Assembly (NCBI RefSeq): GCF_026191675.1
Contig: NZ_JAKRRY010000025.1
Location: 1 to 64,000 of the forward strand
Direction: 5' to 3'
Source: Vibrio qingdaonensis
GTDB lineage: Bacteria; Pseudomonadota; Gammaproteobacteria; Enterobacterales; Vibrionaceae
Length of the DNA stretch: 64,000 bases
The notes under the pieces are model-generated. The model had not been told where the DNA came from. It saw only the letters and a list, made by a program, of their open reading frames with translations, and searched no databases. Every line of letters begins with the position of its first letter. Positions within the stretch are counted from its first letter, which is position 1. Made by a program: the position numbers and the translations under genes. Positions 42,329 through 52,500 of this stretch are shown here, piece by piece.

Positions 42329-45238
42329 TTAGTTATGGCTCACGACAATCAGACGTAGCGAATCCAATTGCAATTGTGCGTTATTGATATAACCATCTAA
42401 CGCTTTAATCTGAGTATCAATCGCCTCGATCTCTTCATCGCGAATATTTGGGTTCACCGCTTTCAATGCCTGAAGACGTTCCAGTTCACCATTGAGACTA
42501 GAGTACATGGCCTTGTGCGCTTGCTCTTTCGCTTGAGTAAGCTTAGGCTCCACGACAGCATTGCCCGCTTCAATCAAACGTACAACTTCACCTTGAACCG
42601 ATGTCACAAGCTTACTCGCTAAGTGACGATTAACAGGGCTTAGCTGACGATTAAAGCCTTCAAACTCTACTTGAGCAGACAAGTCATTACCTCGCCCATC
42701 AATCATCAAACGAATCGGCTCTGGTGGCAAGAATCGGCTAATACCGCTACGTTTCGGCGCTTGCGCATCCACCACGTACACCAACTCAAGCAAAATAGTT
42801 CCGACAGGCAACGCCTTGTTCTTCAGCAATGAAACGGCACACGTACCAACGCCTTCACTCATCAGCAGATCGATACCGCCTTGAATCATTGGGTGCTCCC
42901 AACTGATGAAGTTCATATCTTCACGAGAAAGCGCGGTATCGCGGTCAAAGGTAATGGTTGCCCCTTCGTAAGGCAAACCAGGATAACTCGGTACCATCAT
43001 GTGCTCAGACGGCGTCACCACCAAAGCATTTTCACCTTTATCATCTTGGTTCAAGCCAATGGTATCAAATAAGCTTAACGCGAACGTTACGAGGTTGGTA
43101 TCACCATCGGTCGCTTTAATATCATCCGCTATTTTTTGCGCCGCTTCCCCACCATTAGAGTGCATCTCTAATAAACGGTCACGCCCTTGCTCTAAGTCGT
43201 GCTTCAGCTCTTGATTGTACTGACGCGAACCTTCAATAACCTCGTCCAATTCAGTCACATCACCAGAGGCGAGCATATTCACAATCGACTCTTGATAACG
43301 GTCATAAACCATTCGACCCGTTGGGCAGGTTTCAGCAAAAGCGTTCAACCCTTCGTCAAACCAACGCGCCAGGATCGCCTGAGACGTCCCCTCTAGGTAA
43401 GGCACGTGCACGTCAATATCGCGACTTTGCCCAATACGGTCTAAACGGCCAATACGTTGCTCAAGCAAATCCGGGTTAAATGGCAAATCAAACATAACCA
43501 GTTGATTAGCAAACTGGAAGTTACGACCTTCGGAGCCAATTTCACTACAAATGAGTACCTGAGCGCCACCCTCTTCTTGAGCAAAGTAAGCCGCCGCTTT
43601 ATCACGTTCAAGAATTGACATGCCTTCATGGAACACAGTCGCGCGAATGCCTTCTCGCTCACGAAGTGCCTGTTCAAGCTGCAAAGCCGTGCTTGAGCGT
43701 GATGCGATAACCAGAATCTTTTCACTGCGTTTTGCTTGGATTTTTTCAATCAACCAATTCACACGTGAGTCGAACTGCCACCAACTTGACTCTTCACCTT
43801 CAAACTCTTGGAAGATCTCTTCTGGGTAAAGCATCTTCATCGCGCGAGCTTCTGGTGCCATTTTGCCACCAATCATGCCAGATACACGCATTGAAGTGGT
43901 GTATTGCTGCGGAATCGGCATCGGAACCAAATTCACATTACGCGTTGGAAAGCCTTTAATCGCCGCACGCGTATTTCTAAACAGTACACGTCCCGTGCCA
44001 TGTCGGTCCATCAGGTTATCAATCAGTTCCTGACGTGCCGTGCTTTTTTCATCATCATCCGCGCCACTTTCTAAGACGTTAAACAAAGGCTCTACGTCTT
44101 GTTCTGAAAGCAATTCTGTAATTTGATTCTTGGCTTCATTGGCCAATTTTTCACCAGAGAACAGAGCGGTCACCGCATCTGCAACCGGAGCATACTGATC
44201 TTCTTCTTTTACAAACGCGTCATAATCAAAGAAACGGTCAGCATCTAACAAGCGTAAACGAGCAAAGTGGCTTTCACGTCCTAGTTGCTCTGGTGTGGCA
44301 GTCAGCAATAATACACCTGGTGTCTTTTCCGCTAATGCTTCGATAACTTGATACTGACGACTTGGTTTTTCTTGGCTCCACTCTAAATGGTGCGCCTCAT
44401 CGACGACCAATAGGTCCCACTCACCTTCCAAGGCTTGCTCAAAGCGCTTGCGACTCTTACGCAAGAAATCCAATGAACACAGCACAAACTGTTGGGTATC
44501 AAATGGGTTATCCGCCTCGGCGTACGCTTCAATACAGCGCTCTTCATCAAAAATTGAAAAGTGAAGATTAAAACGGCGCATCATTTCAACTAACCATTGA
44601 TGCTGCAATGTTTCAGGGACCACAATAAGAACACGCTCAGCACGGCCAGATAACACCTGCTGATGAATGATCATGCCCGCTTCAATCGTTTTACCTAGAC
44701 CGACTTCATCAGCTAGCAATACGCGAGGCGCATGACGGCGCCCAACTTCATGAGCGATGAAAAGTTGGTGTGGAATTAAACCAGCTCGCATACCACAAAG
44801 ACCACGCATTGGGCTTTTATGCTGCTGATGTTGATTAGTCAGTGCACGATAACGCAGCACAAAGTTGTCCATGCGGTCAATTTGCCCTGCGAACAATTTA
44901 TCTTGTGGCTTGTTAAAACGAATATGGTTGCTTAAAAAGATCTCACGCAATGCCATGTCTGGTTCTTGCGTGTCTTGGCGCGTACCAATATACGTCAAAA
45001 CGCCTTGGTCTTCCGACACATCCGCAACCTCTAAAGACCAGCCTTCTTGGCTATCTATAACATCGCCGACATTAAAAATGACTCGGGTTACCGGTGCATC
45101 ACTACGTGCATAAACACGATTTTCTTCCGATGCAGCAAACATCAATGATACTGTTCTCGCATCCAATGCGACGACCGTACCCAAACCTAAATCACTTTCC
45201 GTATCGCTAATCCAGCGCTGCCCTAAAGCAAATGTCAT
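42329..45238 (-). CDS. rapA: RNA polymerase-associated ATPase RapA
   Basis: SWI2/SNF2-family ATPase that binds RNA polymerase and promotes its recycling. The 969 residues have N-terminal Tudor-like domains, the Walker A motif DEVGLGKTIEAG near residue 177, the DEAH box VVDEAHHLEW, and helicase motifs such as EIGSEGRNFQ and QRIGRLDRIGQ in the second RecA lobe. The length matches E. coli RapA (968). GAGTGAGG lies upstream of the ATG. A CRP-like site sits about 160 bp upstream. Confidence 0.97.
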   Translation of the reverse strand: MTFALGQRWISDTESDLGLGTVVALDARTVSLMFAASEENRVYARSDAPVTRVIFNVGDVIDSQEGWSLEVADVSEDQGVLTYIGTRQDTQEPDMALREIFLSNHIRFNKPQDKLFAGQIDRMDNFVLRYRALTNQHQQHKSPMRGLCGMRAGLIPHQLFIAHEVGRRHAPRVLLADEVGLGKTIEAGMIIHQQVLSGRAERVLIVVPETLQHQWLVEMMRRFNLHFSIFDEERCIEAYAEADNPFDTQQFVLCSLDFLRKSRKRFEQALEGEWDLLVVDEAHHLEWSQEKPSRQYQVIEALAEKTPGVLLLTATPEQLGRESHFARLRLLDADRFFDYDAFVKEEDQYAPVADAVTALFSGEKLANEAKNQITELLSEQDVEPLFNVLESGADDDEKSTARQELIDNLMDRHGTGRVLFRNTRAAIKGFPTRNVNLVPMPIPQQYTTSMRVSGMIGGKMAPEARAMKMLYPEEIFQEFEGEESSWWQFDSRVNWLIEKIQAKRSEKILVIASRSSTALQLEQALREREGIRATVFHEGMSILERDKAAAYFAQEEGGAQVLICSEIGSEGRNFQFANQLVMFDLPFNPDLLEQRIGRLDRIGQSRDIDVHVPYLEGTSQAILARWFDEGLNAFAETCPTGRMVYDRYQESIVNMLASGDVTELDEVIEGSRQYNQELKHDLEQGRDRLLEMHSNGGEAAQKIADDIKATDGDTNLVTFALSLFDTIGLNQDDKGENALVVTPSEHMMVPSYPGLPYEGATITFDRDTALSREDMNFISWEHPMIQGGIDLLMSEGVGTCAVSLLKNKALPVGTILLELVYVVDAQAPKRSGISRFLPPEPIRLMIDGRGNDLSAQVEFEGFNRQLSPVNRHLASKLVTSVQGEVVRLIEAGNAVVEPKLTQAKEQAHKAMYSSLNGELERLQALKAVNPNIRDEEIEAIDTQIKALDGYINNAQLQLDSLRLIVVSHN

Positions 45239-45727
45239 AGAACGAATACCTCACTCTTTTCGATATCTTTTGCGGTTATTTGGCGGTAGCTCAGAGTCAT
45301 TATTGAGCTCACAACTCCGCCCAAATAATAGTAGATGATGACACACAAATTGCGCATCCCTACCACTAGATGAAAGGTCGCTCATCTTACTTGAAGGCGT
45401 GATTTAGGTCACGCCAATTGCACGGAAAACCTCAGTTTTTTTTGTTTTGGTCACGTTGACATAAAACTGAAAAAAAATAGTGGCATTTGTTAACGGTAAG
45501 GTGAGAATTTTCACTTATACTAAAAGTGTAAACGTTACAAAGATGTTAAACCATCATAAGCTTGTGAACGTATACAAGGATAAGCCATTCAATCTTATTC
45601 GTTTTGATTGAAGCAACCAAAGTTGACTCACCGTGTACACAGACGAGCCAGCGAGGATCCAAAACCTGATTCGTCTCAGCTGTGAGCAACTTGCCAGGAT
45701 AACCGCGGAATGCGGCAAGGAGACTCT
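45239..45727. promoter_or_regulatory. rapA-phoH divergent region
   Basis: No gene is visible. It contains a CRP-like palindrome at 45398-45413, a TTGACA (45456-45461) without a good -10, a TATACT (45516-45521), and a CTTG...CAAG structure (about 45689-45722) that brackets the approach to the phoH Shine-Dalgarno. Confidence 0.5.
45398..45413. promoter_or_regulatory. CRP-like binding site
   Basis: CGTGATTTAGGTCACG carries the perfect core GTGA-N6-TCAC. It lies 160 bp from the rapA start and 315 bp from the phoH start; which promoter it serves is not clear. Confidence 0.55.
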
Positions 45728-47104
45728 ATGGGCGACACTGACCGTAAAATTTTTGTTCTCGATACCAATATCCTCCTCCACGAACCCTTCGCCATTTACT
45801 CATTTAAAGAACACGACGTCGTCATTCCGATGACGGTATTAGAAGAGCTCGACCGCATAAAAGACAGTAAACGGGACGTTGCGCGTGACGCGCGTGTCGC
45901 TATTCGGGCGCTTGAAAACCTATTTAAAGACGCCACGCCCGATGAAATATCTGAAGGGATCCCCTTCTCTCATGAGCAGCAAGCGACAGGCACCATCTCT
46001 ATACTGGCTGATTATATGCTGCAAGAAACCTTCAAAGCATTTGCCGACAAGGAAGGCGATAACCGTATCCTGAATGCGGTTCTATATCTGCAAAATAAAC
46101 GCGCGCCGCGCGATATCATCCTAGTCACCAAAGACATCAACATGAGACTGCGAGCCAAAGGCGCAGGTGTGCTGTTTGTCGAAGACTATCGTACCGATCA
46201 GCTCATTGATGACGTGGAATACCTAACCAAAGGCTTTCAAAAAATACCCGGTGATTTTTGGGAAGGGATAGACAATGTTGAAACAAGTGTCCTTGGCAGT
46301 AACACCTTCCACACTTTCAGTCGGGATGCCATTGCCCCCTCATATGTGAATCAGTACCTGGTTGATGAAGAAAGTGACTTCGCAGGCAGAGTGGCGGATA
46401 TTCACGAAGATGACATCACGATTAAAGACCTCAGTCATGAGCGCTTGCTGTCTCGCCAAGCTTGGGGGATTCGCCCGAAAAACACTTATCAGGGAATGGC
46501 AATGGATGCCTTGCTTGACCCTGATATCGATCTCGTTATTTTAACTGGCGCGGCAGGGAGCGGTAAAACACTGCTCGCGATGGCTGCTGCGCTTGAAATG
46601 ACTATCGAAAAAAACATGTTTGATAAAATCATCGTGACACGTAACACGCCAGATATCGGTGAGTCGATAGGTTTTCTTCCTGGTAGCGAAGAAGAAAAAA
46701 TGATGCCTTGGTTGGCCGCGATTACGGATACGTTGGAAGCGCTGCATAAGCATGATCACTGCACCGAAGGATCATTAAAATACATTTGCGACAAAGCCAA
46801 CATTCAATTTAAATCGATAAACTTTATGCGTGGGCGCTCGATACAAAATGCCTTTGTGTTGCTCGACGAATGCCAAAACCTTACAGCATCGCAAATTAAA
46901 ACCATCATCACTCGTTGTGGCGAAGGAACAAAAATTGTCTGTTCAGGTAACCTTGCGCAAATAGACTCTCATTACCTTACCCCTGTCACTTCAGGGCTTA
47001 CCTACATGGTAGAACGATTCAAAAACTTTTCAGGTAGCGCCAATATACATTTAAATGGTGTGGTTCGAAGCCGACTGGCTGAATATGCGGAAGAGAATTT
47101 GTAG
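45728..47104 (+). CDS. PIN domain-PhoH ATPase fusion protein
   Basis: Predicted RNA-acting protein joining a PIN ribonuclease domain to a PhoH ATPase domain, the PhoH2 or YlaK-type architecture. The PIN domain covers about residues 5-140 (FVLDTNILLHEPFA, VLEELDRIK, LVTKDINMRLRA; the acidic catalytic residues are present). The PhoH domain has Walker A LTGAAGSGKTLLAMAAALE near residue 275 and a Walker B-like FVLLDECQNL. The ATG at 45728 has AAGGAG upstream; the earlier in-frame ATG lacks one. Studied PhoH2 proteins couple RNA unwinding and cleavage. I see no antitoxin-like partner gene. Confidence 0.93.
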   Translation: MGDTDRKIFVLDTNILLHEPFAIYSFKEHDVVIPMTVLEELDRIKDSKRDVARDARVAIRALENLFKDATPDEISEGIPFSHEQQATGTISILADYMLQETFKAFADKEGDNRILNAVLYLQNKRAPRDIILVTKDINMRLRAKGAGVLFVEDYRTDQLIDDVEYLTKGFQKIPGDFWEGIDNVETSVLGSNTFHTFSRDAIAPSYVNQYLVDEESDFAGRVADIHEDDITIKDLSHERLLSRQAWGIRPKNTYQGMAMDALLDPDIDLVILTGAAGSGKTLLAMAAALEMTIEKNMFDKIIVTRNTPDIGESIGFLPGSEEEKMMPWLAAITDTLEALHKHDHCTEGSLKYICDKANIQFKSINFMRGRSIQNAFVLLDECQNLTASQIKTIITRCGEGTKIVCSGNLAQIDSHYLTPVTSGLTYMVERFKNFSGSANIHLNGVVRSRLAEYAEENL

Positions 47105-47151
47105 GTCCTGGGGCCTGCAGGATAGTGTCTATTATTAAGCCAACTTCAATA

Positions 47152-47178
47152 AAAATCGCGGCATTTAGCCGCGATTTT
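47152..47178. terminator. Terminator between phoH and tldD
   Basis: AAAATCGCGGC (47152-47162) and GCCGCGATTTT (47168-47178) flank ATTTA. It serves the converging genes. Confidence 0.9.
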
Positions 47179-47229
47179 CAAGATCTTATCACTAAGTGCC
47201 CAAAGGCGTTGTCGTGACTTCACATAAGT

Positions 47230-48675
47230 TTAGTCTGTGCCGCCTACGGTAAGCGCATCGATTTTCAGACTTGGCTGACCCACACCAACAGGCACGCTTT
47301 GGCCTGCCTTACCACACACGCCAACGCCTCGGTCTAGGCTTAGATCATTACCTACCATCGACACCTGTTGCATCGCTTCAATACCAGAACCGATCAAGGT
47401 TGCCCCTTTCACTGGAGTGGTAATTTTACCATCCTCAATCAAGTATGCCTCAGAGGCAGAGAATACAAACTTACCCGATGTGATATCGACTTGGCCACCA
47501 CCAAAGTTAGGCGCGTATAGACCCTTTTTCACTGTCGAAATGATTTCTTCCGGTGTATGTTGCCCTGGCAACATGTAAGTATTCGTCATGCGCGGCATAG
47601 GTAAATGAGCGTAAGATTCTCGGCGGGCATTACCCGTTGGATTCACACCCATTAAGCGTGCATTCAACTTATCTTGCATGTAGCCTTTTAACACACCATT
47701 TTCGATTAAGGTGTTGTACTGACCGTGTACCCCTTCGTCATCCACATTGAGTGAACCACGCAAATCTTTAAGCGTACCATCATCAACAATGGTGCAAAGC
47801 TTAGAGGTCACTTGCTGACCCAGTTTACCCGAGAAAACCGATGACTCTTTGCGGTTAAAGTCCCCTTCTAAGCCATGACCCACCGCTTCATGCAATAAGA
47901 CACCTGGCCAACCAGACCCCAATACCACTGGCATGGTGCCAGCTGGAGCATCAATCGCTTCTAGGTTAACTAGCGCCTGACGGATAGCTTCATCGGCATA
48001 GTGATAAGCGACCTGTCTGCCATTTTCATCTGAGATAAAAAAGTCATAACCGTAACGACCACCACCACCAGCACTACCACGCTCTCGGCGATCGCCTTTT
48101 TGAGCCAACACACTGATAGACAAGCGAACCAAAGGTCTCACATCGCCCGCTAATGTCCCATCCGTTGCTGCAACCAACATCTGCTCATAGACACCACTTA
48201 AGCTAACCGACACTTCACTAACCAGCGGCTCTTTAGTACGGATGTAAGCATCCAACTCTTTTAACAGCTCTGTTTTTTGCTGTTTTTCCCAGCTTTCTAA
48301 TGGGTTAACCGCGGCGTAATACATTTGATTATCGCGACGAGTTAGCGCCTTAACGGACGCGCTTTTCCCTTGCTGAGCAATACCACGAGCCGCCATCGCA
48401 CTTTGCTTTAACCCATCGAGGGTCAATTGGTCAGAATAAGCAAAACCCGTTTTTTCTCCGGTAACAGCACGAACACCAACACCACGGTCGATATTAAACG
48501 AACCATCTTTAATAATGCTGTCTTCAAGGACAAGAGATTCATGCCAGCTAGACTGAAAATAAATATCCGCATAGTCGATCTGGCGAGTCGCAATGCTGGC
48601 TAGTGTAGCTTCGATATCTTGCTCTGTAAGACCGGTTGGTCCAAGTAGCGCATCTTCTATGCGTTCCATATTCAT
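47230..48675 (-). CDS. tldD: Metalloprotease TldD
   Basis: TldD/PmbA-family zinc metalloprotease; with TldE it degrades peptides such as CcdA and matures microcin B17 in E. coli. The ATG at 48675 gives 481 residues, the E. coli length; a frame open for 30 more codons upstream overlaps the nitrilase gene and is not used. The zinc motif HEAVGHGLE lies near residue 262. The N-terminus MNMERIEDALLGPTGLTEQD resembles known TldD. It is the last gene of a long minus-strand run. Confidence 0.95.
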   Translation of the reverse strand: MNMERIEDALLGPTGLTEQDIEATLASIATRQIDYADIYFQSSWHESLVLEDSIIKDGSFNIDRGVGVRAVTGEKTGFAYSDQLTLDGLKQSAMAARGIAQQGKSASVKALTRRDNQMYYAAVNPLESWEKQQKTELLKELDAYIRTKEPLVSEVSVSLSGVYEQMLVAATDGTLAGDVRPLVRLSISVLAQKGDRRERGSAGGGGRYGYDFFISDENGRQVAYHYADEAIRQALVNLEAIDAPAGTMPVVLGSGWPGVLLHEAVGHGLEGDFNRKESSVFSGKLGQQVTSKLCTIVDDGTLKDLRGSLNVDDEGVHGQYNTLIENGVLKGYMQDKLNARLMGVNPTGNARRESYAHLPMPRMTNTYMLPGQHTPEEIISTVKKGLYAPNFGGGQVDITSGKFVFSASEAYLIEDGKITTPVKGATLIGSGIEAMQQVSMVGNDLSLDRGVGVCGKAGQSVPVGVGQPSLKIDALTVGGTD

Positions 48676-48682
48676 ACTCTTA

Positions 48683-49516
48683 TTATGGTAATGAGTGTAG
48701 GTGTTGTTCGAAGCGAATATGTTTCGCAACAGGCATGGTTTGCCTGACTTCATTAACAACATCAAAATTTAAATCGGCAATGATGGTACCAACCTGACCC
48801 TCAAGTTGACCTTGTATTTCTCCCCATGGAGAAATCACCATCGAGTGGCCCCAAGTTTCACGCCCACAAGGGTGTGTACCACACTGATTCGCTGCGACAA
48901 TCCAACATTGGTTTTCGATGGCTCGCGCTCGCAGCAACACTTCCCAATGAGCCTGACCCGTCACCGCGGTAAATGCGGCAGGGACGACAAGAACAGTGGC
49001 ACCTTGTGCTCGCAATGCACTATAGAGATGAGGAAAACGCAAGTCATAGCAAATTGTCAGGCCTATTGCGCCAAAATTCACAGGCACCATGGCTAAGCTG
49101 TTGCCGGGCTTGAATGTCTCAGACTCTCTATATCGCTGAAATCCATCATCAACATCGACATCAAACATGTGCAGCTTATCATAGTGATTTAGCCGCTGCC
49201 CGTTACAGTCATACACCAATGTCGTCGTTGTAACTTCTGTGTCAGAGCGTCGAATGGGAAAGCTACCCACAATTAAATTCACTTTATTGGCTTTTGCTAC
49301 TGCCGCTAACTGCCGTTGTAACTCACCCTCTCCAAGCGATTCAGCATGGTGGTGATACTCTTCTTTTTTACCAAATACTAATGAATTTTCTGGCGTGAGA
49401 ATCCACGTCGCCCCTTTGTTGGCAAGAAATTGAACTTGCTTATCTATAAAGGCTAAATTCTGCTTAGGATCTGGGCCAGAAGTCATTTGAATAATACCGA
49501 AGCGTTCCTTGCTCAT
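48683..49516 (-). CDS. Carbon-nitrogen hydrolase (nitrilase superfamily, Nit-like)
   Basis: Amidase-type hydrolase. The 277 residues have the catalytic triad contexts LTPENS (Glu near residue 42), YDKLHMFDVDV (Lys near residue 110) and LTICYDLRFP (Cys near residue 152). They resemble Nit1/NitA deaminated-glutathione amidases, but the substrate cannot be assigned from sequence alone. It lies 3 bp after yhdP and 7 bp before tldD, so all three are in one operon. Confidence 0.9.
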   Translation of the reverse strand: MSKERFGIIQMTSGPDPKQNLAFIDKQVQFLANKGATWILTPENSLVFGKKEEYHHHAESLGEGELQRQLAAVAKANKVNLIVGSFPIRRSDTEVTTTTLVYDCNGQRLNHYDKLHMFDVDVDDGFQRYRESETFKPGNSLAMVPVNFGAIGLTICYDLRFPHLYSALRAQGATVLVVPAAFTAVTGQAHWEVLLRARAIENQCWIVAANQCGTHPCGRETWGHSMVISPWGEIQGQLEGQVGTIIADLNFDVVNEVRQTMPVAKHIRFEQHLHSLP

Positions 49517-49519
49517 GGA

Positions 49520-52500
49520 TTACTTTTGCTCCTTTTTTAAGTTATCAGGGAGTGTGTATTCCCCCTTACTTCTCGATATCTCACTCACGACGGGTGAATC
49601 GAGCTTTCCTTTCACTGAGTAATTCACCTGAGTGACCACTTCAACCACAGGTGAAATTACTGTGGTCACAGCCAATACCACCAATGCCGTTTGTGGTGTC
49701 ACGGCAAATGCGGTAATAATCGGGATCCCTGATGTCATATCAGGGGTAAAGTTGACTTCAGCATCCACCGTTTGAGCCGATAAATCTGCTAAGCCTTTTA
49801 TTTTCATGTCACCCGCAACGGCGTCCATCTCAATGTCATTGGTAACAAAAATACCATCACGTATCTTGCCACTACCGGTTATGGAGTTAAACGCCATCCC
49901 TTTATCAAAGACATCAGTAAAGTCTAGCTGCATCTTACGAATGATGGAGTCCAAGCTAAATAGCCCCAATAAACGCGCCGCGCCACTGACATCCGAAATC
50001 ACCCCTTTACCCAACTCAGTATTAATCTCGCCATTCACAGTATCGACTCGCATTGACCAAGGCGCGCCATCCCATGACAAGGTGGAATTTAACTCAAAAG
50101 GCGCTCGTTGTATCCCTGAAGTAATTCCAAAGCGTTCCATCAGATCGCTATTATTTTCACCCTCAACGCTAAGATTGACGTGACTTCTACTTTGCTGACC
50201 AGCCACCATCCAGTCACCATCTATATTGATAGTATTGCTGCCACTACTAAGATTGAGCTTATTCCAAACTAACTTGTTTCCTTGGCGAGACACGTCCATA
50301 TCGACCTTGCCGACTTTATAACCCTGGAACCAAAAATCATCAATTTTAAGCTTACTGTCAGGCAACACGTTAAAGAAATTACGATCAAACTCACTCACTA
50401 ATGGCGCTGACAAGTCCTCTTGCAATATGATCGGCTCATCTTTATCAGACGTTTCATTTAACGAGGGTAAGTAAATGTGCAATCGTTTTAACGCTACATA
50501 AAGTTCGTTATCATCACTGTAATTAGCCTGTCCTTTCGCCTCTTGGCTATCCAGTTCAAACTGCCAACCACCTTGCTTATGGCGGGCATTAAAGTCGACG
50601 TCATGCCACTCGATTCCCGCGAGCGTCAGCTCTTTTGCTTCAATATAAACCCGCGTAGGCAGCGGAATGGTTGGGGTATTCAAGTCATCCAACAGAGCCT
50701 TTTTAGAGCTTGGGGGCTGTTTCGCGAGAGCGCTCCACTCATCAAAGCTGAACCGATCGGAGCGAACTTGAAAGTCATGTCCCACTATAGGACTAATTTT
50801 AAAACCACCTTTGCCCAACACTAAGTTGGTCGCTTTCAATACAGGCGTTTCTTTTGTGATATCAATTTCAGTTTGATATTTCACAGCGGGGAGCTGCAAT
50901 CGAGCCGAGATCGCTTGTTGATTACCAGAAGCCTGTAACCTAGCTTTCCCTGCCTCACCAAATGCTTTTTTTAATGGGTAAGGATAGTCACTGGCGAGCG
51001 TCACCAAATTGGCATTTAAGTCTAACTGGTAGGTAAAGCCAACATCATTGAGCTGTAGGTCAACATCTAGGCTCCAAGGCGCGTGCCCCCTTAGGCCGCT
51101 GACAAAACGCTCACCCACATATGGTTCCAACGGCCCCATCGTCCAATCGCCAATCGCATCAATATTCACGCCATAACCTTTACCTGAATTTTGACCATCA
51201 AAGTCAAGGGTTATTGGCTGGTCGAGTAGCGTGGCGGATAGTCCATTTGCATTCACCACATCGTTATCGAATGCGATTCTGCCCGACACTTTCTCTAGTG
51301 TCATCGGCGGCGCATCGATTTCAACATGGTTATCTTTCAGTTCGGCAAAACCCCATGCTCTCGACGGCGTCGTATCACCTGAAAACGGAATATACAACTG
51401 GAAATCTGCGTCGACTTCACCACTGACTTGAACCGCCGTTAACGCCGCGCCAACAGAGCCAACTAATGGTGTCGCCATCATGTAGTCACGAACAGCGATG
51501 CCGCTTCCTGCCGCTTTCGCTTCAATTTCTAAATGCCCGTCACCTCGGAGTTCAGGGATTCGACCAGTAATCCGCTTGCCTTTCACCCCCATAAGCGTCG
51601 CCGCTTTCGAGTCAATGTGCATAGCTTCATTTTGGAACAACAAATCCAATTGAAGATCAGTCAGCGGTGGCCAATTAGTGTCAAAACTAAACTTAGCATC
51701 ACGCAAGCCAACCCAAGCTTGAAACATGCCATTGTTGTCATGATACGGGAAGTCAGACAGTTGCCCGTACCAAAGCAGCTTCGCGGTATTAACGCGCCCA
51801 GCCTGAATAGCCGCAGATAAATAGTCCGTTAAACTCTGACCAAGAGCCAGTGTAGGAAGGTAACGCCAAGTTTCGCCTGCGTTATAAAGATCTGCCTCAG
51901 CATAAAATGAGAGAAATGGGCTACTATCCTTAGGAAAGTCGAGTCGAAATGCGCCTAACACCTGAATATCAGCCGTTGCGGCTGTCACTTTATCAGACCA
52001 TAGTGACCAGCCCTTATCGCCATGATTCTCCCAATGAATATCCACTAAGCCCTGCTTAATATTCAACGGAGCTTGAAACACATCGCCATAAGGGAATTTA
52101 TCATCAATGACCATCACCGTCGCTTTGGCTTTATTCAGGTTGCCCGCCACACTGCCGGACACATGAGAAAATCCCGGCAGTAATGCCCATTGCGACAACG
52201 ACATTTGCTCAAAGCTTGCTGAATATTGAAGCGAGCCCGGACCTTCTTTCTGTGCGATACGAATGTCTTCAATTCGTCCGCCTGGATTTAGTTTATCTAG
52301 CCATTCAGTTACCGTCGCATCCGGAGCCAAGGAAGCCAGTGGTTTTAGGGCGTCAATCTCCAGCTGAGACAGATTCACCTGCCATTGATTTTGACGATTC
52401 CAATCAAGGGCAACATCCAATTCAGGCCAAGGGGTATCATTCGTTCTGGCAGTAATTTCATGGGCATTAATTTGCCAGCCTGTTTTCGAAGGATGAAGGT

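Noticed and set aside
45633..45833. GTG-started small frame upstream of and overlapping the PIN-PhoH gene, considered as an antitoxin
   Set aside because: It runs out of frame deep into the phoH gene, has no ribosome binding site and shows no antitoxin-like features.
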